Notes under the pieces: model-generated
What the model was told of the DNA's origin: nothing
Databases searched by the model: none
The model's input: only the letters and a program-made list of their open reading frames with translations
Translations under genes and position numbers: made by a program
NCBI RefSeq assembly: GCF_002105155.1
Contig: NW_019028993.1
Location: 744,001-808,000, forward strand
Reading direction: 5' to 3'
Source: Lobosporangium transversale
Taxonomy: Eukaryota; Mortierellomycota; Mortierellomycetes; Mortierellales; Mortierellaceae
Length of the DNA stretch: 64,000 nt
Part shown: positions 24,665 to 35,848 of the stretch, one piece after another
How the letters are laid out: every line of letters begins with the position of its first letter
Numbering within the stretch: position 1 is the stretch's first letter

Positions 24665-27600
24665 TCATTTCAGTGCAAATGGAACACACAAACAACCATA
24701 GCCTACAAAGATGTTGAAGAAAAAGAAAAAAAAGAAAAAAATCCTCTACCACTGCTACACTCTTGTCACATGGCGATACTCGCGAGTCATCAAAGTTAAT
24801 CCAGCTATTAGGGGTCTCTCCACGGACACATGCTGTATAATGCCCACTACTGACTTCTCCTGAATGATTCGATACTGCATAGAGGTCATAGATCGCAGGT
24901 TCCGAAACTAGTCCATTTGCGCTTGGTCGCTTTGGCAGATATGGGGTTAAATCAAGATCCTGAATAGGATATTGCACCATGGTCTTGATCTTGTTTTTAA
25001 ACGGACCATCGGATGAAAACCGCTTGAGCTGGATAAGCAACACATCTGGCACGCGACTGATGGTCAATTGCTTGGTCGCTTTGCGTGGTTTCTTGCAATT
25101 CGGACAATTCCATGCGTTGTCACCATCCATCACCTCTGCCTCCACGAATGTATTCAAACATGACATTAATGTTTGAGGTTGCCGTCCAGTGGTCTTTGCC
25201 TTAATTGGCAGTGCAAGGTACATAAATGCATTATAGGTAGTCGAGGTCTTGCCACATTTTGTGCAACAGAGGCGATTCTTGAACTGCCCCTGGAAGAGCT
25301 TGACCACGATCGAATTGTCCCGTCTCAGATATCTCTGCCATGCTATGTCAGAAGCCTCGTATTCTGGTAAGGATTCCATCCGTGCATCATCCGCCTCTGA
25401 GCCTTCATCATCCCCTGGTGGTGGTGGTCGAGGTTCTGCTTTCAAATCCTCATGAAGACCATCCAACAAAAACGACAAAAACTCTTGTGAATCATGCTGC
25501 TCCGTGCCTTTGAATTGGGGCGCAAATCCTCCAATCGCTAGTCGGAAACTCGTTGGCGAGACCACTAACGACTGTCCACTCCACATGCTACTGATCAGGT
25601 CATAAAACGCCTCTGCAAGCTTCCCTTGTGTTCCTAAAGGATTCTTTATATTGATGTTGCGCTTAAAGCTTCCATCCAAGAAATAACGCGAAAGGGGGGG
25701 TGTTGCAATCAAGCACTGAATGACAGAATTCATAAAGCAGGTGTTGCCCAAGTTGGTCAACCCAGTCTTTCCGAGCTGTGAGCCACCAATCTTTGAAAAC
25801 CCAGAACCAAATTTGGTATAGTCCTTGAGATCATTCATTCCTGGGGGTTGTGGGAGTGGGCGCATGGGTTTGACTGGAATAGGAGGACGAGTAGCACCAT
25901 TAGGTGCAGGAGCTGGGAGACCAGGTCCCGAAGGAGTGTTACTATCAGTTGACGGAGGGCCTAATATGCTTGTACCAGAAATAGGAATCTTGTCTGGGAT
26001 CGGTGGCAACATTGGATTGCCTGAATGGGGTTTCTCAGACGCGCCAAAATTGTTCCAATGGTTATCATAAATGGTTAATCGTCTTTGAAGTCCTGCTGCA
26101 GATTTGTCCCGTTGACGCATGCCACCCAATTGCTGCCCCATATCCTGAGCTCTCAAATCATAAATATTATGAATTCCATTCGGTTGATTGGAAATTGTAG
26201 CGCCGTGAGAGCCGGAAGTAGGGGGAATAGAGTTGAGACTTGATGGAGGTGGGGAATAAGATGCGTTAACACTACTGTAAGGCGTTGCTTGTGGGGGATA
26301 GGCTGGGTTTGACAGGTTTGACGGATTTGATCCGATCCGCGGATTCACCATCGATTGCGGACCATCATCACGCTTAATCTAAAATCCAAAAAAGCAAGAG
26401 ATATTATTATTTTATCACTTAGACGCCAATAAATTTGATCATATACCGTATAGTAAAGATGTATTTTATCCCATAAGCGACCTACATATTCCCCAATGGT
26501 CCTGCGGATAATCCTACCATCATGGCGGTTAATGCCCCCCCCTTGTGAAAGTTTAGCGAATAAAGCATGGCTTTGTGGCTGAAGACCAGGTTGGTTCTGA
26601 AGGCTCTCCCGAGAGTTAATTGAAGACACATCGCTACTATCCGATATTGGTGGTGGAGTCTGTCCAATTCGCTTTGCAGCATCCACGCCAGTACCCTTGA
26701 CCCAGTTCATTCCCGCACAATCAAGCCATGCATTAAAACCACCGACTAACAATACCGGTCTTTTTTGCAGCGGTGTCCCAAATTCGAGATCAACTAATGC
26801 TCTGCACAGGTTGCAAAGTGGTCCAGAGGTTGGTATCTCCATGCTACTTTGATCGTAGTATATAACAAGGGCGAACTTTGCTCGCTCCGCAAATAGCGCC
26901 CTTTCATCTGGTGGGTTATTGAATAATCCTTGTTCATAGAGAATTTTTGCCGATACACTATAGAGCACAAACAAGGTTATAATCAACTTCTTTATGTATA
27001 TGGATGTTGGTGTAGGAAGGATATATATGTCCAAACATTAGTCCCACTTACCCATCTCGAAGGGCTGGCGGCTCAATATTGATGACGGAGGGTGCTTTGA
27101 TACTGGCGTTAACATATTGAACTTGCATACGAACATCAATCAGCAATAATGCTGGAGGATTTGGTTGCCGCATATACTCCAAAAGCCTTTGGGGTTTAAT
27201 TGAAAGGGGGTATTTGTATTCTTCAGTCTTACTCCCGTTACTTGTTGCACTATTGGGTTGTACTTTGTTAGTGGAAGGAGGCGTGTTATCAAGACTCATC
27301 CCAACTTCATTTATTTTTCCATTGGTAATAGCCGCGGGTGTAGGTGCGGATGCTGGTGACGTTATCGTATGGACTGGCCGTGGCATAGGGATTGGGCTGG
27401 ACGAAAGTTGTGATGAATAACTTGAGCCTGAGAGTGCGGATGTAGAGGCTGGATATGCTGGATATGCTGTTGATCCAGAGTTCCCCGTACTGCCAGTTGA
27501 AGATACCATGGTAGGTACAACTACAGGCGATGTCGATGGACTACTATTGACTGTAGGCATAAGAGGTTTGTACGAGGCGAGTGTGGTGGATAATGGAGCA

Positions 27601-29035
27601 GAAGTCATACCATTCGGTAGAGACATTGACATGGATGTTATCGGCGCTTGAATTCCCGCCATGACATTTGATCCAGAGCTGAGGATTGGTTGCTGTGATG
27701 TCGTAGAAGGATGGGACACAGAGAGAGCCCCTGGAGTAGGAGCAGAAGACGAATGTATACGTGGTGAAGCCGAGGGAATCGGTGCTTGTCCATCATATCT
27801 TGACGAAGACAAGAAGTCTGGTTTGTTTGGGCGAGGCGGTGGTTTTGGACGTCCCGCCTTCGCTGCAGCGACAAGAGCGTTTGCCTCGACATCCTGAATA
27901 CTTTCATATTTTGCCATTAGTAGGTCTTTAATCTTTTCTGTGTCTGAAAATAATTCCACGATCCGCTAAATGAGTAGTATATGAAAAGTTAATGTTAATA
28001 AAATTCTGAACTTCTTTTTTATTTTTTATTTTTTTTTTTCTTTAAAAAAAAAAAAAACTAAGGCCAAGCTGGATATGTACCTTTTTGATCGCCACGTATT
28101 CTTGATCTGTCTTATACTTTTCAAAGTCTTTGTCATGCGTCACAACCTCAAGAACAATGCTGAAAAAGATAAAAAGTGACATAATTTCAAAAGACCAATT
28201 AGACATGTCACATCAACCATTAAAATGTGGTCTATTCTTACAACTTGCTTTTGCTGCTGTCTAATCCATGTCCTATACAAATAGCAACCGTATTTTTTTG
28301 ATCTCACATATTTTTATACAATGACGTGTTGGGAAAATTAAAATTTGGTATTTGAAGGTAGTCCGTGCTCATATGATATCAATCTCAGACGTTAGCTTTT
28401 TTTTGTTGTTTGTTGCTTGCTGCTTGTTGCATGTTACATGCTTTCTGCTGCTGTCAGTGGTGACATGAGGACGACAATGTGCTGTGCCATGCTGTCATAT
28501 CCCTTACTCATATTAGGCCCTTTTTTTTTTTTTTTTTTTTTTTAAATAATACTCACGTTGAAGCCTTGACATAAAGGACAAATGCTTCTTCCATGTCTCC
28601 TCTGACTCGTGCAAAGTGAGCCTAAAGGTATCAGGGAAGATGGAAATATCACCAGTAGTTAGTTATGTCATTCTTGTCATCATGGAAGTGTGCATTTCAA
28701 GCATGCAGGGGCCACAGCAGCTGATAAAAGCGTGCAATTCTGTGCAGAGAAAGTAAGAGAGGAAACCAAAAAAAAGTTTTTTTTTTTTTTTTTTTGAAAG
28801 GAAATAAGCAACGACCTGTTAAACTGGTGCTTGGTCAATACAGAGGGAAAACAATGTTATCAGGACATACAGAGTTGAGGATTTTTTCAGCGGAGCGAAC
28901 ATATTGCTTGGGCGAAATGCTTGGGTCTCGGTCGACCTTTGCGGCGACTACAAGGTCACGGATCTTCTTTTGGGGCGAGTCCAAGACAGTAGCAGTAGTC
29001 GTAGTGGTGGAGGAGTTAGCAGTTATGGGTAGCAT
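24665..29035 (-). CDS. Ubiquitin carboxyl-terminal hydrolase, Doa4/USP8-like, with rhodanese domain
   Basis: Cysteine deubiquitinase, probably acting on endosomal cargo as Doa4/USP8 do. Six well-supported exons: 29035-28871, 28621-28557, 28159-28081, 27965-27052, 26957-26447 and 26378 to about 24761 or 24750, plus a short last exon from 24702. Order of domains: USP8-dimerisation helical domain (residues 1-120), Pro/Ser-rich linker, inactive-looking rhodanese domain (LLLIDVRMQVQYVNASI; no active-site Cys visible), a second linker, then the USP domain with Cys box GLTNLGNTCFMNSVIQCL, QHDSQEFLSFLLDGLHEDL, zinc ribbon (CTKCGKTS, CPNCKK) and His box HSGEVSSGHYTACVR. Total is about 1130 aa. The last splice junction is ambiguous: two donors give different endings. 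An ATG at 26351 is internal, not a start. Confidence 0.88.
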
Positions 29036-29118
29036 GGAATTACTCTGGAATAGCAAAATAATTATGTTCAGGCACAGTTTCCTTGATAAGTTGAATAGAC
29101 AAAATGAGCGAGAGAGGA

Positions 29119-29151
<33 letters not shown>

Positions 29152-29553
29152 TAATAATTAAGATGAAAGAAACTAAAGTTCAAAGAAGTCAAGGATGATA
29201 GAGCGATTAATGAGGAGGAATGGCGAGGAAATGAGGAAGGAATGGGGAATGACTGAGAGTGAGGTGTGAGAGAGAGAGAGACAGAGAGAAAAGCATGCAA
29301 TAGAGGTACAATGAGACAAATAGAACAGGATGTGTCGGTTCTAAACTTTTTTTTACTCCTTTTTTCTTACTTGGGCTGTGGTAGGTAAGACTGCTTTTAT
29401 TTATCTAACTAATTTTCACTACCTTTCTATCATCTCTGTCACATATCAACAGCAACTTGTTATATTTCCTTGCTTTCATTCTCAACATCCTTACACTGCA
29501 TACAGAGACTAAACTACATCCTAGATTATATAATGGTATCCATAAATAATCCT
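29036..29553. other. Intergenic region with GAA/GA microsatellites
   Basis: The spacer between the AIP1 stop and the deubiquitinase start contains an AGAAGAAGA-type tract at 29115-29152 and a GA tract at 29269-29290. A CCAG/AGTAAT junction just upstream of 29035 could be a 5'UTR splice acceptor. Confidence 0.45.
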
Positions 29554-29995
29554 CTAGTGGTGGGTTATCTTCCATGTCTTCACACATGCATCTGCTCCTG
29601 TAGTCACAATTCGGTCTTCCTCCACAAACGCTGTTCCAGAGACACTCAACGCATGCGCGTTCAGGATCGCAATACGCTTCGTCGGGTTCTCTAAGTTCCA
29701 CACATACACATTGGTATCTAAGGATCCACTGACAGCATGTTTACCACTAGGGGACCATCCGATCGAGGTCACACGGGCAGTGTGGAAGACCCACTGCTGC
29801 ACCTTAACCTCACCTGATGCAACGTCGTACACAAAAATCTTGCCAACACTATCACCTGCAGCCAGCAGATTACCCTCAGGGTTGAAAGATAGCACAGTGA
29901 TGGCTCCCCTGTTCTTGGATAGAGTATGAACATCCTTTAACTTTGTGCCTTCCAGGCTCATAATATATACTTGACCTTCCTACTCGATGAAAACA

Positions 29996-30040
<45 letters not shown>

Positions 30041-30067
30041 GTAATATCACTGAGCACTGTGATCATG

Positions 30068-30100
<33 letters not shown>

Positions 30101-32337
30101 AAACAGCTGTACCTGACTACCAATAGCAACAGTGGTTCCCTGTGGGTTAATTGCAATTGACGTGGCACTGTATCCAACTGAATGTGAGTCAACTTTCTTA
30201 TCGCCTTGCACGATCTGGATCTCATTCTCCGTCGCAATGACAATTGTCTGATCGTCACTAATAGACACGCTCTTTGGAAGTGCATTGGTCGAAATAACGG
30301 ATACATCGTTTGATGTGCTTCTGTCCAGCACTCGGACGACATCATCCATGCCTGCTGAAATAAGTTTAACGCCACTAGAAGCCATTTGCATCACCTGATT
30401 GCTATGCTGAGCATACTCTAGAGGCGTGGCGACGCCGGAGCTTCCGTCCCATGAGACCACGCGTCCATCATAACTTCCAGTTACAAATGTCTTCTTGTCC
30501 TCAGGCACAGTAAAGGCCGTGATAGCTTTTTGATGGCCCTAGGTATTAATAATTGAAGTAACAGTTTAGGTAATTGAATGCAGGCTGTGTTAGAAAAACA
30601 AAAAAACAAAAAAAAAAAAAAAAAAAAAAAAAGAGAGAGAGAGTGGTGCACTAACCTTGACAATACGAGATGCCTTGCTGGTACTAGGATCAAGGTAGTT
30701 AAGATCACCTGAAAGAGACAAACTAATCAAATGGTCGCCCTTCCAGATATTTCCGACCTGGTGACCCATGAATGCAGATGCTTGACCAGAAAAGTCAAAC
30801 GTACTAGTCAATTAACACAGATGATACAGAGTTAACGATCCATTTTCTTTCTTTCTTTTTTTTTTTTAACATCAGTCTGGCACAACCTACTTGACAACGT
30901 TGGAAGTCTCTACGTCCCAGATCTTGGCGGTTTGATCAGCTGAGGATGTCAGGAGACGCTTGCTATCGGCAGACCAGGAGAGGGCAAAGATACCTCCAGT
31001 GTGGCCATGCTCCGCAGTCGAAAGCTCCTTGAGCTTATCGCCGGTCTTGGCGTCATATAGAAAGATCTGATACGAGAAAGGAATGATTTTTAGTATAAAA
31101 TGCTAGTTTTAAGGCCCCAATATCGGATAGTAAAGTGTATTGGGATTTAGAACAGACATACGATTCCGCACCTTTCCATCGGATCCGACTGAAGCAAACA
31201 TTTCGCCATCAGTACTGAACTTGACTTCCTGAACAAAGCGCGTATGGTCCTGGATGGTTTTGTTGTACACAAATGGTACGCCGTTGGAGAATACTAAAGT
31301 ATTGTCATCAGCTCCAGTGACAGCGCGGAAAGGACGCGTCTGACGAATAGCGACCGTGTTGGCGGTCTTGGAATGGCCCATGATTTCTCCACATGATGAG
31401 CCAGTGTCAGCTAAGAAAGCGTGCCCGAATCTGTTATAAGAGCGTAATGGGGTAAGATCTCTAGGTATGGCGGCGATACAACAACAATTCTCTAATTTTG
31501 ATTTTGGCTTCTGATAATAAAATGAAGTTATTTATACTTTTCCCTTCCGTCGCCTACAGCGACAATGCGCTTGCTCTCTCCGTCCCATGCGATATCATTG
31601 ACTCTACCCCCAAAGGTCTATAGTCATTATTACAAGCAAATACAAACATAATACGATGTTAATGAGGACATTTTGATATATATATATTAAGAAAAATAAA
31701 AAAATAGAAAAATAAAAAAAAAAACAATAGCAGCAGCAGCAGGAACGTAATTTTTACACGACTCTCTAATTTAAGGATTTGTTCCTCGCCGACAGTATCC
31801 CAGACTCGGACGTTGCCACGTTCATCTAAGAATAAAGAGCAAATCCAGCATGTCAGTTTCATGATCCGAATAGTTTCAGATATTGTACCTTGATATATAT
31901 ATTACCTCCTGAGGCAATATAATATCCAGAAGGAGCATATTTAGCTACGGTAACATTGCAAGAGTGCTGAGTATATTCTTTCGCAATATGAGGTTTCTAT
32001 AACAAATATCAATAGTCACCGAATACAGAGTCAGTGCATGCACGTTAAGAAGCGGAAATTATAGGATTCAAGTCAATTGCATGGGATAGGCGCGTTACCT
32101 CGATATTACGGATGAAAACAGTTTTTCCATTAGTATAAAGGATATTTTCGCCCTTGGGATCAGTGTCTAAATGAACAGCCTGCCCACGAGTGGTTGCAGG
32201 CGAGGCTGCAAAAATGGATTCTAGTGGTGACGAAAAAAAAAAAAAAAAAAATAAGAGAAAGGTTGCTGTGATAACCAAGGTCTATTGTAGACTTACTTTT
32301 CCTTAAAAACAAAAAGCATACCACGAACAGCGGACAT
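29554..32337 (-). CDS. AIP1: Actin-interacting protein 1, WD40 double propeller
   Basis: Cytoplasmic WD40 protein that works with cofilin to disassemble actin filaments. The first coding exon is tiny (ATG at 32337, MSAVRG then a donor). The next carries [29 protein letters not shown], the characteristic AIP1 N terminus. Further exons supply recurring WD repeats: [44 protein letters not shown]-like, [33 protein letters not shown], and a last exon ending [12 protein letters not shown]. About nine exons; internal boundaries were not all resolved. Introns contain an (AAT)n microsatellite (29998-30042) and A runs on the + strand (30068-30098, 30607-30630, 32236-32251), which read as T in the transcript. 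Confidence 0.88.
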
Positions 32338-32611
32338 CGTATCGAAAAATCAATGATAAAATGATAAAATAGGGATTTATGCAAACGATGGAAGAGATGA
32401 ATGGAGCAATGAGATAAATAAAAGTGGCAAAGGTCCACTCTACTCACGAAACACGAGTGTCCTAATGTTCACCCCCACTGCGGCTTGGGCTTTCTGAAGT
32501 CTTATTTCCCAGAAATAGTTCTTCCAATAATAATGGACTATGTTGTTATTTCCATTCAAAATTCCAGGATACTAAAAAATAATAGTGAAGAGAACACCGT
32601 CGCGAAGCTAA

Positions 32612-33746
32612 ATGCAGAAATATAGTCACTTCAAATTCATGCGTCATCGCTCCGTCTCCACCATTACCATGGTTGTTGCAACAAGAGCTGGCTTCATAAC
32701 TGAAACTGACGAACAGGAAGAACTTATGGAACAGGGAAATCAATATGAATATCAGGAAGCAGAAGAGCCAGATGGCTTACGCATGACTCGACTACGTGAG
32801 GTCCTTGAGAAATCTCTACAGGAAACCCTAAAGGCCTGCAATCTTAATGCCATCTGTGAATGCTTCCCTCTAGCAGCAGAGAAAAATCAAGATGCTTTAC
32901 GTGATGCACACGAGAAAATCTGTCAGTTCCTGAGCATAGAAGTTAATGTAAAGAGGCAAAAAAAAAAGATCCAGAATCACATTAAGGCTCTCAGTTGTCA
33001 AGCTCGACTCACTCACTCTTTTGTCTCTATGGATATAAAACACGCAGAATGAGTTCGAGCAGATTATTGAGGAGCGGAATGTCGCTTTCAAGCTAAACGG
33101 CCTTGATCGACTTATTGCAGACGCCAAGAGCAAAGGCATTACGGCAGGGTCGCGCACGCTACCGGATTTGTATGTCCTCTATTTTTATCCGCATTTGGGA
33201 TAGAACCATGGCACCTGTAATAGACGAACCTTAACAGTAGTGTCATTTTTAATCCTCGTTCCTAATAGGTCTCCAGAAATGGCTGTCCGAGCTCGTACCG
33301 CACCGACAAAAGAAGCTGAGATTGAGCGACTGAAGGCATTACTGGAAATGGTAAAAAAAGTGAAAAAAAAAAAATCAACGTCATTACTTGATTAGAAAAC
33401 TAAAAGCAACGTCCTGGACCATTCCCATTGCCACTCTTATAGACTCAACTTGATAACCGACGACTTGGCAATGCCCTGAACCGTTCGAGTGCGGAGCAGA
33501 GAGTTATTAAGGATGAAGTGTCGGAAGCATTTTATGAGCTTCAAGAGGTAAATCGCTTTTGCATCTCATGATATTTTCTTCCTTTCTAATTTTTGCTCTA
33601 GTAGTATGTTGCGCTTTCTTCTAACCATTTTTTCATGCCCTCCTCCCATGTTTTGTGCATAGAGCACAAATATTGCAGCTCGTATGCCCAAAGAAAAAAT
33701 GAATATGCTATTGTGCATGATAATTGATCAAATTCGAGATCCTTGA
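32612..33746 (+). CDS. Probable kinetochore MIND/Mis12-complex subunit NNF1 (PMF1 family)
   Basis: Five exons (32612-32947, 33048-33169, 33269-33350, 33443-33547, 33663-33746) give 243 codons. The N-terminal half resembles Nnf1/PMF1: RLREVLEKSLQETLKACN, a CFP motif (ECFPLA), and then the strongest segment, NEFEQIIEERNVAFKLNGLDRLIADA. The rest is predicted coiled coil (EAEIERLKALLEM; TQLDNRRLGNALNRSS). Nnf1 binds Mis12/Mtw1 in the complex that links inner and outer kinetochore. Alternative in-frame start codons occur at 32639 and 32672. Assignment is by motif memory and moderate in strength. It diverges from AIP1 with 274 bp between starts. Confidence 0.62.
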
Positions 33747-34439
33747 TGATTGGATGCTGGCCATCCAGACTTGCGCTCTTACATCTTTACTTTACATCAT
33801 AATATCCCATAGTATTCCATAATTCCAGCTTCAATATATCGTAGTAGTCTTGTCACTTAGTTTAGTCAAGCAGAGATTAAATGACCTTATTGTTCTTTTA
33901 TCGGTTAACGGGAAGGAAGAAAACATGACTGAATATCTTTGCAATCAGGCAAGGCAAGCAAACATGGATAGCGTCTGTATCAATCTTTTTTTTTTTTTTT
34001 TTTTTTTTTTGTAAAGTTAATGGTGAATCCTATCCAAAAAATCGAATGGAACTCCTCCCTGAAATTTCTCTCAGCCTATTTCACATCATGCCCGGTAATA
34101 ATATTTTTTACTATTTCAGTAATAAGTGACAATGGTGACAAGGGGGTCAAAAAATCATACGGCTTGCAACCGATAGATTGTTCAGAATCCCTCTCTACAC
34201 TGGGTGGACGAAGCATCAGCATCGTTAAAATTATTTTGTATAATACATCCTTAACAGTGGTGGCAAAAAATACGTACAATGACTTCTAAAAATAAACGTA
34301 CATATTCGAAAATATTCAAAGCACGTCACACCCAAATTTGTGGTGTAGCACAATCTTGGCCCAAAAACAAAGGGATCAGCTGATTTGTTACTTTTTATAG
34401 TCAATTTGTTCAGGTGCTTGAACACCCCTTTCTGTCATT
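33747..34439. other. Spacer at the gene-island/transposon-island boundary
   Basis: An A/T-rich stretch with a T run at about 33986-34010. An 89-codon ORF at 34020 has no recognisable feature and overlaps an equally long antisense ORF, so I do not call it a gene. Confidence 0.5.
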
Positions 34440-34594
34440 GTACGGATTACATTCCTCAGTCCTGCTATTGAGTCTTGCATATCCTACAATGTGCACTTAC
34501 TTTTCTACCTATTATACCTCAAGACATTAGGGCCTGCCAGGAGTAAAAGTAGAGCTGGTCGGCCACGGAAGTTCGATTACCGGAATGCATATTA
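34440..34594 (+). mobile_element. Relic of Tc1 family-2 transposase
   Basis: From about 34519 the sequence matches, in reverse complement, the helix-turn-helix region of the complete family-2 copy at about 39733-39815 (shared GGCCTGCCAGGAGTAAAAG). More diverged similarity extends left to about 34440. The relic stops exactly where the next Tc1 element begins, at a TA dinucleotide, so it was the insertion target. Confidence 0.7.
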
Positions 34595-35487
34595 CAGTGG
34601 TCATCAAAAGTCATTCAATGATTTTGAATTTTTAACATTCTCATTCCTTTTCTTCATTCTCATCTAGCATGTGGCTAGTATATTTGGGGTAGTGCATTTG
34701 TTCCCCAGACCTCATGATTACTTTCATGTCTCATCCCTAATTATGACTTCATTGTGAAATAAGACCAATTTCAATTTGACCTGCCTATTGAATGACTTCT
34801 GCTGAATTTCAATGTTGATTGCAAAAAAAACTTTTTCACTTCTCTTTTTTCTACCAAGGTTACCTTCAGCTATATCTTCATACACCTCTACTTACAATTA
34901 ACATTCCACATCGCTTAGTATTTATTATGAGGAGGCTTTTTATGGAAAAGGTACAAAATGCTCAGGCCTTACTTCGACAAGGGAAGTCTACAAGCGAAGT
35001 GGCAAGGCAACTTGGTATCTCTATTTCATCGGCAATAAGGATCAGGAGTGACGTCAAGGACAATATTCCTAAACCCAGAATGGGCAGACCCTCATTGGTT
35101 TCCCCTGCTACCAAGAGGGTTATTGCACGCGAGGTTGATACGGGGAAACTTAGATCCATTCTGGCAGTTCAAGAATACATCAGATCGAGCCATGGAGTGC
35201 ATGTCAGTGTAGAGACTGCCCGACGCTATGTAAAATCAGAGGGTTTGAAAAACTATGTCCGCCCATTCAAGCCTAGGCTGACAAAAATGCAGATTGCGAA
35301 AAGGAAGAATTTTGCCCTCAACCACCTTGACTGGACTGTTGATGACTGGAAGCGAGTGATGTTCTCGGACGAAAAGCTTTTTGAAAGGCTTGGGTCCTTA
35401 GGAGGAAGAACACAATATAGGCGACCCGGCCACAGGACTTTAGAAGGTCGAGATGTTAGAGAGAGATCAAGGGGAGCACATAACAAA
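34595..35487 (+). mobile_element. Tc1/mariner family-1 element, 3'-truncated copy
   Basis: Begins at CAGTGGTCATCAAAAGTC immediately after TA (34593-34594) and follows the complete element at 59872-61475 in opposite orientation with few differences. The match ends inside the transposase gene at about 35487, where unrelated LTR-like sequence begins. Confidence 0.85.
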
Positions 35488-35502
35488 TGTGACAGTATAT
35501 AG
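34927..35502 (+). pseudogene. Truncated Tc1 family-1 transposase
   Basis: Reads the helix-turn-helix part (EVARQLGISISSAIRIRSDV), the GRPS linker and the first catalytic Asp (VMFSDEKLFERL), then loses homology after RGAHNK. The second Asp and the Glu of the DDE triad are absent, so it cannot be active. Compared with the complete copy it differs at only a few residues, so the truncation is recent or the family is young. Confidence 0.85.
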
Positions 35503-35692
35503 CCTTAAGCCTATAAAAAGGCTTGTTTTAATAATTATAATAAAATCATCTTTTGTCCCTCTTAATTATTACATGGCAGTGCTCCTATTCGGTTTAAAAT
35601 TTTGTCAATTATGATGTTTCAGATTAAAAAAATAAATATCACTTGACAAAATTTTAAACCGAATAGGAGCACTGTAATAATTAAATAATACA
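35488..35692 (+). repeat. LTR remnant split by a MITE, followed by PBS
   Basis: The segment starting TGTGACAGTATATAG and ending near TTATTACA has the TG...CA form of a short LTR, and its right part is followed by ATGGTAGCAAAG, the same primer-binding sequence used by the other LTR elements here. The MITE at 35577-35674 interrupts it. No clean target duplication flanks that MITE, so the junction is rearranged. Confidence 0.4.
35577..35674. mobile_element. hAT-type MITE, 98 bp
   Basis: Near-perfect terminal inverted repeats: CAGTGCTCCTATTCGGTTTA... against its complement ...CCGAATAGGAGCACTG, over about 31 bp each. Almost the same sequence occurs at 59175-59275, there with an 8-bp duplication. 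The outer 15 bp are shared with the larger element at 41983-42292. Confidence 0.85.
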
Positions 35693-35703
35693 TGGTAGCA
35701 AAG
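35693..35703 (+). other. Putative primer-binding site (TGGTAGCAAAG)
   Basis: TGGTAGCAAAG directly follows the LTR remnant. The same motif adjoins the 5' LTRs of the two complete elements. TGG is complementary to the CCA end of a tRNA, and the whole fits an initiator-tRNA-Met-type acceptor end. Confidence 0.55.
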
Positions 35704-35848
35704 CTACTCTGATCCCCGACCTTCATCCCTGTCCCTGCCCCCCTGCCCCTGGTTTCCCCGTCCCCTACCCCCTGCCCCTGGTTTCCCTGTCCCCCTGTCC
35801 CCTGCCGTACCACCCTATCCCCTCGATTTTACTTTCAACCTGCTCTCT

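Noticed and set aside
26345-26351. ATG at 26351 as the start of a separate USP gene
   Set aside because: The upstream exon (26957-26447) joins in frame to an exon starting at 26378, making this Met internal.
29040-29300. Ser-rich ORF (86 codons, minus strand)
   Set aside because: Produced by GA/GAA microsatellites upstream of the deubiquitinase.
34020-34289. 89-codon ORF after the poly-T run
   Set aside because: No motif, an equally long ORF on the other strand, and an A/T-rich spacer context.
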